Positions 14,951-26,246 of a stretch of DNA of 64,000 bases are shown here, piece after piece. Numbering within the stretch: the stretch's first letter is position 1; each line of letters begins with the position of its first letter. The DNA is taken from contig OX442316.1 of assembly GCA_949358305.1 (NCBI GenBank), forward strand, positions 12,338,001-12,402,000, given 5' to 3'. A program made the position numbers and the translations under genes. The notes under the pieces were generated by a model. That model searched no databases, was not told where the DNA came from, and worked only from the letters and a program-made list of their open reading frames with translations. The stretch comes from Strigamia acuminata (taxonomy: Eukaryota > Arthropoda > Chilopoda > Geophilomorpha > Linotaeniidae).

Positions 14951-17900
14951 CCTCCCAAACTTTTTTTGGCACTTCCTTGACTCATCCCTAAGACACTCAC
15001 CAAGTTTCAGCACCTCGCACCTTCAGATAATTGAGTTACACACTCCCAAACATTTCAAATTTTTCCGAAATCGCACCCGACTTCAAACACCCATAAAAAG
15101 AAAACCATACACAGGAAACCTCCCAAACTTTTTTTGGCACTTCCTTGACTCATCCCTAAGACACTCACCAAGTTTCAGCACCTCGCATCTTCAGATAATT
15201 GAGGTACACACTCCTAAACATTTCAAATTTTTCCGAAATCGCACCCGACTTCAAACACCCATAAAAAGAAAACCATACACAGGAAACCTCCCAAACTTTT
15301 TTTGGCACTTCCTTGACTCATCCCTAAGACACTCACCAAGTTTCAGCACCTCGCACCTTCAGATAATTGAGTTACACACTCCCAAACATTTCAAATTTTT
15401 CCGAAATCGCACCCGACTTCAAACACCCATAAAAAGAAAACCATACACAGGAAACCTCCCAAACTTTTTTTGGCACTTCCTTGACTCATCCCTAAGACAC
15501 TCACCAAGTTTCAGCACCTCGCACCTTCAGATAATTGAGTTACACACTCCCAAACATTTCAAATTTTTCCGAAATCGCACCCGACTTCAAACACCCATAA
15601 AAAGAAAACCATACACAGGAAACCTCCCAAACTTTTTTTGGCACTTCCTTGACTCATCCCTAAGACACTCACCAAGTTTCAGCACCTCGCATCTTCAGAT
15701 AATTGAGGTACACACTCCTAAACATTTCAAATTTTTCCGAAATCGCACCCGACTTCAAACACCCATAAAAAGAAAACCATACACAGGAAACCTCCCAAAC
15801 TTTTTTTGGCACTTCCTTGACTCATCCCTAAGACACTCACCAAGTTTCAGCACCTCGCACCTTCAGATAATTGAGTTACACACTCCCAAACATTTCAAAT
15901 TTTTCCGAAATCGCACCCGACTTCAAACACCCATAAAAAGAAAACCATACACAGGAAACCTCCCAAACTTTTTTTGGCACTTCCTTGACTCATCCCTAAG
16001 ACACTCACCAAGTTTCAGCACCTCGCACCTTCAGATAATTGAGTTACACACTCCCAAACATTTCAAATTTTTCCGAAATCGCACCCGACTTCAAACACCC
16101 ATAAAAAGAAAACCATACACAGGAAACCTCCCAAACTTTTTTTGGCACTTCCTTGACTCATCCCTAAGACACTCACCAAGTTTCAGCACCTCGCACCTTC
16201 AGATAATTGAGTTACACACTCCCAAACATTTCAAATTTTTCCGAAATCGCACCCGACTTCAAACACCCATAAAAAGAAAACCATACACAGGAAACCTCCC
16301 AAACTTTTTTTGGCACTTCCTTGACTCATCCCTAAGACACTCACCAAGTTTCAGCACCTCGCACCTTCAGATAATTGAGGTACACACTCCTAAACATTTC
16401 AAATTTTTCCGAAATCGCACCCGACTTCAAACACCCATAAAAAGAAAACCATACACAGGAAACCTCCCAAACTTTTTTTGGCACTTCCTTGACTCATCCC
16501 TAAGACACTCACCAAGTTTCAGCACCTCGCACCTTCAGATAATTGAGGTACACACTCCTAAACATTTCAAATTTTTCCGAAATCGCACCCGACTTCAAAC
16601 ACCCATAAAAAGAAAACCATACACAGGAAACCTCCCAAACTTTTTTTGGCACTTCCTTGACTCATCCCTAAGACACTCACCAAGTTTCAGCACCTCGCAT
16701 CTTCAGATAATTGAGGTACACACTCCTAAACATTTCAAATTTTTCCGAAATCGCACCCGACTTCAAACACCCATAAAAAGAAAACCATACACAGGAAACC
16801 TCCCAAACTTTTTTTGGCACTTCCTTGACTCATCCCTAAGACACTCACCAAGTTTCAGCACCTCGCACCTTCAGATACTCGAGTAACACGATCCCTAAAA
16901 CTGTAACCTTTTTCGAATATTTCAAATTTTTCCGAAATCGCACCCTACTTCAAACACCGATAAAAAGAAAACTATACACAGGAAACCTCCCAAACTTTTT
17001 TTGGCACTTCCTTGACTCATCCCTAAGACACTCACCAAGTTTCAGCACCTCGCATCTTCAGATAATTGAGGTACACACTCCTAAACATTTCAAATTTTTC
17101 CGAAATCGCACCCGACTTCAAACACCCATAAAAAGAAAACCATATACAGGAAACCTCCCAAACTTTTTTTGGCACTTCCTTGACTCATCCCTAAGACACT
17201 CACCAAGTTCCAGCACCTCGCACCTTCAGATAATTGAGTTACACACTCCCAAACATTTCAAATTTTTCCGAAATCGCACCCGACTTCAAACACCCATAAA
17301 AAGAAAACCATACACAGGAAACCTCCCAAACTTTTTTTGGCACTTCCTTGACTCACCCCTAAGACACTCACCAAGTTTCAGCACCTCGCACCTTCAGATA
17401 CTCGAGTAACACGATCCCTAAAACTGTAACCTTTTTCGAATATTTCAAATTTTTCCGAAATCGCACCCTACTTCAAACACCGATAAAAAGAAAACTATAC
17501 ACAGGAAACCTCCCAAACTTTTTTTGGCACTTCCTTGACTCATCCCTAAGACACTCACCAAGTTTCAGCACCTCGCACCTTCAGATACTCGAGTAACACG
17601 ATCCCTAAAACTGTAACCTTTTTCGAATATTTCAAATTTTTCCGAAATCGCACCCGACTTCAAACACCCATAAAAAGAAAACCATACACAGGAAACCTCC
17701 CAAACTTTTTTTGGCACTTCCTTGACTCATCCCTAAGACACTCACCAAGTTTCAGCACCTCGCACCTTCAGATACTCGAGTAACACGATCCCTAAAACTG
17801 TAACCTTTTTCGAATATTTCAAATTTTTCCGAAATCGCACCCGACTTCAAACACCCATAAAAAGAAAACCATACACAGGAAACCTCCCAAACTTTTTTTG

Positions 17901-20900
17901 GCACTTCCTTGACTCATCCCTAAGACACTCACCAAGTTTCAGCACCTCGCACCTTCAGATACTCGAGTAACACGATCCCAAAGACTGTAACCTTTTTCGA
18001 ATATTTCAAATTTTTCCGAAATCGCACCCTACTTCAAACACCGATAAAAAGAAAACCATACACAGGAAACCTCCCAAACTTTTTTTGGCACTTCCTTGAC
18101 TCACCCCTAAGACACTCACCAAGTTTCAGCACCTCGCACCTTCAGATACTCGAGTAACACGATCCCTAAAACTGTAACCTTTTTCGAATATTTCAAATTT
18201 TTCCGAAATCGCACCCTACTTCAAACACCGATAAAAAGAAAACTATACACAGGAAACCTCCCAAACTTTTTTTGGCACTTCCTTGACTCATCCCTAAGAC
18301 ACTCACCAAGTTTCAGCACCTCGCACCTTCAGATACTCGAGTAACACGATCCCTAAAACTGTAACCTTTTTCGAATATTTCAAATTTTTCCGAAATCGCA
18401 CCCTACTTCAAACACCGATAAAAAGAAAACTATACACAGGAAACCTCCCAAACTTTTTTTGGCACTTCCTTGACTCATCCCTAAGACACTCACCAAGTTT
18501 CAGCACCTCGCATCTTCAGATAATTGAGGTACACACTCCTAAACATTTCAAATTTTTCCGAAATCGCACCCGACTTCAAACACCCATAAAAAGAAAACCA
18601 TACACAGGAAACCTCCCAAACTTTTTTTGGCACTTCCTTGACTCATCCCTAAGACACTCACCAAGTTTCAGCACCTCGCACCTTCAGATAATTGAGTTAC
18701 ACACTCCCAAACATTTCAAATTTTTCCGAAATCGCACCCGACTTCAAACACCCATAAAAAGAAAACCATACACAGGAAACCTCCCAAACTTTTTTTGGCA
18801 CTTCCTTGACTCATCCCTAAGACACTCACCAAGTTTCAGCACCTCGCACCTTCAGATAATTGAGGTACACACTCCTAAACATTTCAAACTTTTCCGAAAT
18901 CGCACCCGACTTCAAACACCCATAAAAAGAAAACCATACACAGGAAACCTCCCAAACTTTTTTTGGCACTTCCTTGACTCATCCCTAAGACACTCACCAA
19001 GTTTCAGCACCTCGCACCTTCAGATACTCGAGTAACACGATCCCAAAGACTGTAACCTTTTTCGAATATTTCAAATTTTTCCGAAATCGCACCCTACTTC
19101 AAACACCGATAAAAAGAAAACCATACACAGGAAACCTCCCAAACTTTTTTTGGCACTTCCTTGACTCACCCCTAAGACACTCACCAAGTTTCAGCACCTC
19201 GCACCTTCAGATACTCGAGTAACACGATCCCTAAAACTGTAACCTTTTTCGAATATTTCAAATTTTTCCGAAATCGCACCCTACTTCAAACACCGATAAA
19301 AAGAAAACTATACACAGGAAACCTCCCAAACTTTTTTTGGCACTTCCTTGACTCATCCCTAAGACACTCACCAAGTTTCAGCACCTCGCATCTTCAGATA
19401 ATTGAGGTACACACTCCTAAACATTTCAAATTTTTCCGAAATCGCACCCGACTTCAAACACCCATAAAAAGAAAACCATACACAGGAAACCTCCCAAACT
19501 TTTTTTGGCACTTCCTTGACTCATCCCTAAGACACTCACCAAGTTTCAGCACCTCGCACCTTCAGATAATTGAGTTACACACTCCCAAACATTTCAAATT
19601 TTTCCGAAATCGCACCCGACTTCAAACACCCATAAAAAGAAAACCATACACAGGAAACCTCCCAAACTTTTTTTGGCACTTCCTTGACTCATCCCTAAGA
19701 CACTCACCAAGTTTCAGCACCTCGCACCTTCAGATAATTGAGGTACACACTCCTAAACATTTCAAACTTTTCCGAAATCGCACCCGACTTCAAACACCCA
19801 TAAAAAGAAAACCATACACAGGAAACCTCCCAAACTTTTTTTGGCACTTCCTTGACTCATCCCTAAGACACTCACCAAGTTTCAGCACCTCGCATCTTCA
19901 GATAATTGAGGTACACACTCCTAAACATTTCAAATTTTTCCGAAATCGCACCCGACTTCAAACACCCATAAAAAGAAAACCATACACAGGAAACCTCCCA
20001 AACTTTTTTTGGCACTTCCTTGACTCATCCCTAAGACACTCACCAAGTTTCAGCACCTCGCACCTTCAGATACTCGAGTAACACGATCCCTAAAACTGTA
20101 ACCTTTTTCGAATATTTCAAATTTTTCCGAAATCGCACCCTACTTCAAACACCGATAAAAAGAAAACTATACACAGGAAACCTCCCAAACTTTTTTTGGC
20201 ACTTCCTTGACTCATCCCTAAGACACTCACCAAGTTTCAGCACCTCGCATCTTCAGATAATTGAGGTACACACTCCTAAACATTTCAAATTTTTCCGAAA
20301 TCGCACCCGACTTCAAACACCCATAAAAAGAAAACCATATACAGGAAACCTCCCAAACTTTTTTTGGCACTTCCTTGACTCATCCCTAAGACACTCACCA
20401 AGTTCCAGCACCTCGCACCTTCAGATAATTGAGTTACACACTCCCAAACATTTCAAATTTTTCCGAAATCGCACCCGACTTCAAACACCCATAAAAAGAA
20501 AACCATACACAGGAAACCTCCCAAACTTTTTTTGGCACTTCCTTGACTCACCCCTAAGACACTCACCAAGTTTCAGCACCTCGCACCTTCAGATACTCGA
20601 GTAACACGATCCCTAAAACTGTAACCTTTTTCGAATATTTCAAATTTTTCCGAAATCGCACCCTACTTCAAACACCGATAAAAAGAAAACTATACACAGG
20701 AAACCTCCCAAACTTTTTTTGGCACTTCCTTGACTCATCCCTAAGACACTCACCAAGTTTCAGCACCTCGCACCTTCAGATACTCGAGTAACACGATCCC
20801 TAAAACTGTAACCTTTTTCGAATATTTCAAATTTTTCCGAAATCGCACCCGACTTCAAACACCCATAAAAAGAAAACCATACACAGGAAACCTCCCAAAC

Positions 20901-23900
20901 TTTTTTTGGCACTTCCTTGACTCATCCCTAAGACACTCACCAAGTTTCAGCACCTTGCACCTTCAGATACTCGAGTAACACGATCCCAAAGACTGTAACC
21001 TTTTTCGAATATTTCAAATTTTTCCGAAATCGCACCCTACTTCAAACACCGATAAAAAGAAAACTATACACAGGAAACCTCCCAAACTTTTTTTGGCACT
21101 TCCTTGACTCATCCCTAAGACACTCACCAAGTTTCAGCACCTCGCACCTTCAGATACTCGAGTAACACGATCCCTAAAACTGTAACCTTTTTCGAATATT
21201 TCAAATTTTTCCGAAATCGCACCCGACTTCAAACACCCATAAAAAGAAAACCATACACAGGAAACCTCCCAAACTTTTTTTGGCACTTCCTTGACTCATT
21301 CCTAAGACACTCACCAAGTTTCAGCACCTCGCACCTTCAGATACTCGAGTAACACGATCCCAAAGACTGTAACCTTTTTCGAATATTTCAAATTTTTCCG
21401 AAATCGCACCCTACTTCAAACACCGATAAAAAGAAAACTATACACAGGAAACCTCCCAAACTTTTTTTGGCACTTCCTTGACTCATCCCTAAGACACTCA
21501 CCAAGTTTCAGTACCTCGCATCTTCAGATAATTGAGGTACACACTCCTAAACATTTCAAATTTTTCCGAAATCGCACCCGATTTCAAACACCCATAAAAA
21601 GAAAACCATACACAGGAAATCTCCCAAACTTTTTTTGGCACTTCCTTGACTCATCCCTAAGACACTCACCAAGTTCCAGCACCTCGCACCTTCAGATAAT
21701 TGAGTTACACACTCCCAAACATTTCAAATTTTTCCGAAATCGCACCCGACTTCAAACACCCATAAAAAGAAAACCATACACAGGAAACCTCCCAAACTTT
21801 TTTTGGCACTTCCTTGACTCATCCCTAAGACACTCACCAAGTTTCAGCACCTCGCACCTTCAGATAATTGAGTTACACACTCCCAAACATTTCAAATTTT
21901 TCCGAAATCGCACCCGACTTCAAACACCCATAAAAAGAAAACCATACACAGGAAACCTCCCAAACTTTTTTTGGCACTTCCTTGACTCATCCCTAAGACA
22001 CTCACCAAGTTTCAGCACCTCGCATCTTCAGATAATTGAGGTACACACTCCTAAACATTTCAAATTTTTCCGAAATCGCATCCGACTTCAAACACCCATA
22101 AAAAGAAAACCATACACAGGAAACCTCCCAAACTTTTTTTGGCACTTCCTTGACTCATCCCTAAGACACTCACCAAGTTTCAGCACCTCGCACCTTCAGA
22201 TACTCGAGTAACACGATCCCTAAAACTGTAACCTTTTTCGAATATTTCAAATTTTTCCGAAATCGCACCCTACTTCAAACACCGATAAAAAGAAAACTAT
22301 ACACAGGAAACCTCCCAAACTTTTTTTGGCACTTCCTTGACTCATCCCTAAGACACTCACCAAGTTTCAGCACCTCGCATCTTCAGATAATTGAGGTACA
22401 CACTCCTAAACATTTCAAATTTTTCCGAAATCGCACCCGACTTCAAACACCCATAAAAAGAAAACCATACACAGGAAACCTCCCAAACTTTTTTTGGCAC
22501 TTCCTTGACTCATCCCTAAGACACTCACCAAGTTTCAGCACCTCGCACCTTCAGATAATTGAGTTACACACTCCCAAACATTTCAAATTTTTCCGAAATC
22601 GCATCCGACTTCAAACACCCATAAAAAGAAAACCATACACAGAAAACCTCCCAAACTTTTTTTGGCACTTCCTTGACTCATCCCTAAGACACTCACCAAG
22701 TTTCAGCACCTCGCATCTTCAGATAATTGAGGTACACACTCCTAAACATTTCAAATTTTTCCGAAATCGCACCCGACTTCAAACACCCATAAAAAGAAAA
22801 CCATACACAGGAAACCTCCCCAACCTTTTTTGGCACTTCCTTGACTCATCCCTAAGACACTCACCAAGTTTCAGCACCTCGCACCTTCAGATAATTGAGT
22901 TACACACTCCTAAACATTTCAAATTTTTCCGAAATCGCACCCGACTTCAAACACCCATAAAAAGAAAACCATACACAGGAAACCTCCCAAACTTTTTTTG
23001 GCACTTCCTTGACTCATCCCTAAGACACTTACCAAGTTTCAGCACCTCGCACCTTCAGATACTCGAGTAACACGATCCCAAAGACTGTAACCTTTTTCGA
23101 ATATTTCAAATTTTTCCGAAATCGCACCCTACTTCAAACACCGATAAAAAGAAAACTATACACAGGAAACCTCCCAAACTTTTTTTGGCACTTCCTTGAC
23201 TCATCCCTAAGACACTCACCAAGTTTCAGCACCTCGCACCTTCAGATACTCGAGTAACACGATCCCTAAAACTGTAACCTTTTTCGAATATTTCAAATTT
23301 TTCCGAAATCGCACCCTACTTCAAACACCGATAAAAAGAAAACTATACACAGGAAACCTCCCAAACTTTTTTTGGCATTTCCTTGACTCATCCCTAAGAC
23401 ACTCACCAAAATTCAGCACCTCGCACCTTCAGATACTCGAGTAACACGATCCCTAAAACTGTAACCTTTTTCGAATATTTCAAATTTTTCCGAAATCGCA
23501 CCCTACTTCAAACACCGATAAAAAGAAAACTATACACAGGAAACCTCCCAAACTTTTTTTGGCACTTCCTTGACTCATCCCTAAGACACTCACCAAGTTT
23601 CAGCACCTCGCACCTTCAGATAATTGAGGTACACACTCCTAAACATTTCAAATTTTTCCGAAATCGCACCCGACTTCAAACACCCATAAAAAGAAAACCA
23701 TACACAGGAAACCTCCCCAACCTTTTTTGGCACTTCCTTGACTCATCCCTAAGACACTCACCAAGTTTCAGCACCTCGCACCTTCAGATAATTGAGTTAC
23801 ACACTCCTAAACATTTCAAATTTTTCCGAAATCGCACCCGACTTCAAACACCCATAAAAAGAAAACCATACACAGGAAACCTCCCAAACTTTTTTTGGCA

Positions 23901-25073
23901 CTTCCTTGACTCATCCCTAAGACACTCACCAAGTTTCAGCACCTCGCACCTTCAGATACTCGAGTAACACGATCCCTAAAACTGTAACCTTTTTCGAATA
24001 TTTCAAATTTTTCCGAAATCGCACCCTACTTCAAACACCGATAAAAAGAAAACTATACACAGGAAACCTCCCAAACTTTTTTTGGCACTTCCTTGACTCA
24101 TCCCTAAGACACTCACCAAGTTTCAGCACCTCGCACCTTCAGATAATTGAGTTACACACTCCTAAACATTTCAAATTTTTCCGAAATCGCACCCGACTTC
24201 AAACACCCATAAAAAGAAAACCATACACAGGAAACCTCCCCAACCTTTTTTGGCACTTCCTTGACTCATCCCTAAGACACTCACCAAGTTTCAGCACCTC
24301 GCACCTTCAGATAATTGAGTTACACACTCCTAAACATTTCAAATTTTTCCGAAATCGCACCCGACTTCAAACACCCATAAAAAGAAAACCATACACAGGA
24401 AACCTCCCAAACTTTTTTTGGCACTTCCTTGACTCATCCCTAAGACACTCACCAAGTTTCAGCACCTCGCACCTTCAGATACTCGAGTAACACGATCCCA
24501 AAGACTGTAACCTTTTTCGAATATTTCAAATTTTTCCGAAATCGCACCCTACTTCAAACACCGATAAAAAGAAAACTATACACAGGAAACCTCCCAAACT
24601 TTTTTTGGCACTTCCTTGACTCATCCCTAAGACACTCACCAAGTTTCAGCACCTCGCATCTTCAGATAATTGAGGTACACACTCCTAAACATTTCAAATT
24701 TTTCCGAAATCGCATCCGACTTCAAACACCCATAAAAAGAAAACCATACACAGGAAACCTCCCAAACTTTTTTTGGCACTTCCTTGACTCATCCCTAAGA
24801 CACTCACCAAGTTTCAGCACCTCGCACCTTCAGATACTCGAGTAACACGATCCCTAAAACTGTAACCTTTTTCGAATATTTCAAATTTTTCCGAAATCGC
24901 ACCCTACTTCAAACACCGATAAAAAGAAAACTATACACAGGAAACCTCCCAAACTTTTTTTGGCACTTCCTTGACTCATCCCTAAGACACTCACCAAGTT
25001 TCAGCACCTCGCACCTTCAGATAATTGAGTTACACACTCCTAAACATTTCAAATTTTTCCGAAATCGCACCCG

Positions 25074-25078
25074 ACTTC
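25074..25078. repeat. Target-site duplication acttc, left copy (element A)
   Basis: Satellite bases ACTTC directly before the TG that opens element A. The same five bases follow its terminal CA at 46444-46448, where the satellite monomer resumes in register. Confidence 0.95.
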
Positions 25079-25154
25079 TGTGAGGCCATGCGATGACCTC
25101 ACGTCTCGGCGACGACCTTGCGCCTGGGGCGAATACCTGCCACGCGGCGCACCT
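25079..25154 (+). repeat. Element A 5' LTR, part 1 (interrupted)
   Basis: The first 76 bp of the 256-bp LTR, identical to 46188-46263. Contains the short inverted repeat GTGAGG...CCTCAC at its start. The LTR is cut after GCGCACCT by element B and resumes at 38664. Confidence 0.95.
25151..25154. repeat. Target-site duplication acct, left copy (element B)
   Basis: ACCT directly precedes the TGTTGTGACC that opens element B and recurs at 38660-38663 after its terminal CA. The uninterrupted 3' LTR of A has a single ACCT at the same site. Confidence 0.93.
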
Positions 25155-26174
25155 TGTTGTGACCCGACTGGACCGGGGTCAACGAAGAGTTTCTCTCGTG
25201 ACCTCGTTTCGGGTGTAAGGGGAGCCGCAAGCGCGTCTCCCTTCCCTCAGTGCATTGACATCTAGTCAATGGACAGGCGTCTGCCCTGAGGGAGTGGGGA
25301 TGGCTCGTCCACCCCACCATTGGGTGATTCCGGTCACCTGTCAACCCCGCTTTGTGCAAAGGAATGTGCCTTGCACTGAGCGGGCAGAACCAACACAACC
25401 ATCAAACGAGAAACACACGTAAAACCCGTCGTCCTACAAGATCAGGCCCAAGTAAATATACTGGGATTGACCAAGGACAAAGGACAATTTACCGTGAGTA
25501 CGTTTGGTCAGTGTCAAACTCCGCAGAGTAACCTGCGAGATAAGATTACCACACTATTTTAGCACACCAGCTAGAAATAGTAAAAACCACTCCAGTTTAG
25601 CGAGTTGTGCAGACAAACGGTCGCACAAGCCTAAACTGCAGTAAAACCACGACGAGCGTTCCCGCCGCTGTGTGACCGCCGGGAGCCAGAAGAGTCCGCC
25701 GCTGTGTGATCGCCGGACACCACACAAAAACCTAGACAACAGCCCGAAGTAAGCCTTTTAACTAAGCATTCACTCGCGCCCGACCAGCGTGAGCCCGAAG
25801 GACCAGCCAGAGACGAGCCGAGGACGCCATATTGCCACGCCGGCCCAAGACGACACCACGTTGCCACAACGAGGACGCCATCTTGGACACGACCGAGACA
25901 ACAGACGACCTCGCCGATTCCAGCCAGCTTTCATCATACCTTTACCTTTCCATTTCCCTTCACCCATTCCGATTTACCTTTTACCTACCTTTTATATATA
26001 TATATATATAAGATATATCTGTACATTGTCCCACAGAATAAATCTATATTATATTTTACCTTTTATATCTGTGTAATCATTTCTTTGGGTAAACCGCTTG
26101 AGCAAAGCGGTAGTGAGTTAGTCGAATTAAGTAATCAACCCACGAGTTAGCGACGGTTAGAGTTGAGCGCGACA
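25155..26174 (+). repeat. Element B 5' LTR (1020 bp)
   Basis: Matches 37640-38659 at an offset of 12485 bp with no difference noticed on reading. Features: nested inverted repeats at 25244-25292; a direct repeat of GCCGCTGTGTGA(C/T)CGCCGG around 25670-25715; two GAGGACGCCAT motifs near 25820 and 25871; an alternating TA tract near 25995; the poly(A) signal AATAAA at 26037-26042; and a 7-bp hairpin ACCGCTT/AAGCGGT at 26093-26111 in the presumed U5. Short ORFs here occur equally in the other LTR and are not taken as genes. Confidence 0.96.
26037..26042 (+). promoter_or_regulatory. Poly(A) signal AATAAA in element B LTR
   Basis: Canonical AATAAA about 130 bp before the LTR end. The copy in the 3' LTR at 38522-38527 would be the one used to end the genomic RNA. 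Confidence 0.6.
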
Positions 26175-26176
26175 CG

Positions 26177-26194
26177 TGGGGGCCTGTCCGGGAT
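26177..26194 (+). promoter_or_regulatory. Primer binding site, tRNA-Pro-like (element B)
   Basis: TGGGGGCCTGTCCGGGAT starts two bases after the LTR CA. It differs at two adjacent positions from the PBS complementary to the tRNA-Pro 3' end known from murine leukaemia virus, so a proline tRNA primer is likely. The assignment assumes the host tRNA-Pro carries the matching bases. Confidence 0.75.
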
Positions 26195-26246
26195 CAAGTC
26201 GAATAACTGATTCTAACCTGTGATTACATCATACCCAAAGCAAGAA

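Larger units (their letters stand above)
1..25078. repeat. Satellite array, left half (168-bp and 187-bp monomers)
   Basis: Uninterrupted tandem satellite, roughly 140 monomers, running off the left edge. Two monomer types share a core of about 120 bp that includes the run of seven T before GGCACTTCC. Type A (168 bp) has the tail ATAATTGAG(G/T)TACACACTC. Type B (187 bp) has the longer tail ATACTCGAGTAACACGATCC (with an XhoI site) plus a CTTTTTCGAATATTTC segment. Spacing was measured directly: the TTTTTCCGAAATCGC motif recurs at 1, 169 and 505 (168-bp steps) and at 692 and 879 (187-bp steps). Body variants are linked to tails: after an A tail comes CCCGACTT and CCCATAAAAAG; after a B tail comes CCCTACTT and CCGATAAAAAG. 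No ORF of 60 codons occurs. The plus strand is rich in A and C and poor in G. Such arrays are usually heterochromatic; a centromeric role is possible but not shown. Confidence 0.97.

Noticed and set aside
1-25078. CRISPR-like regular repeats
   Set aside because: The units are head-to-tail satellite monomers with no unique spacers, in a eukaryotic context.
1-25078. CENP-B box as proof of a centromere
   Set aside because: TTTCGAA and TTTCCGAAA strings are present, but no sequence fits the CENP-B box; a centromere function cannot be claimed.
25554-26076. ORFs of 61-95 codons inside the element B LTR
   Set aside because: Present identically in both LTRs, no domain, no coding bias; they overlap the promoter, TA tract and poly(A) signal.
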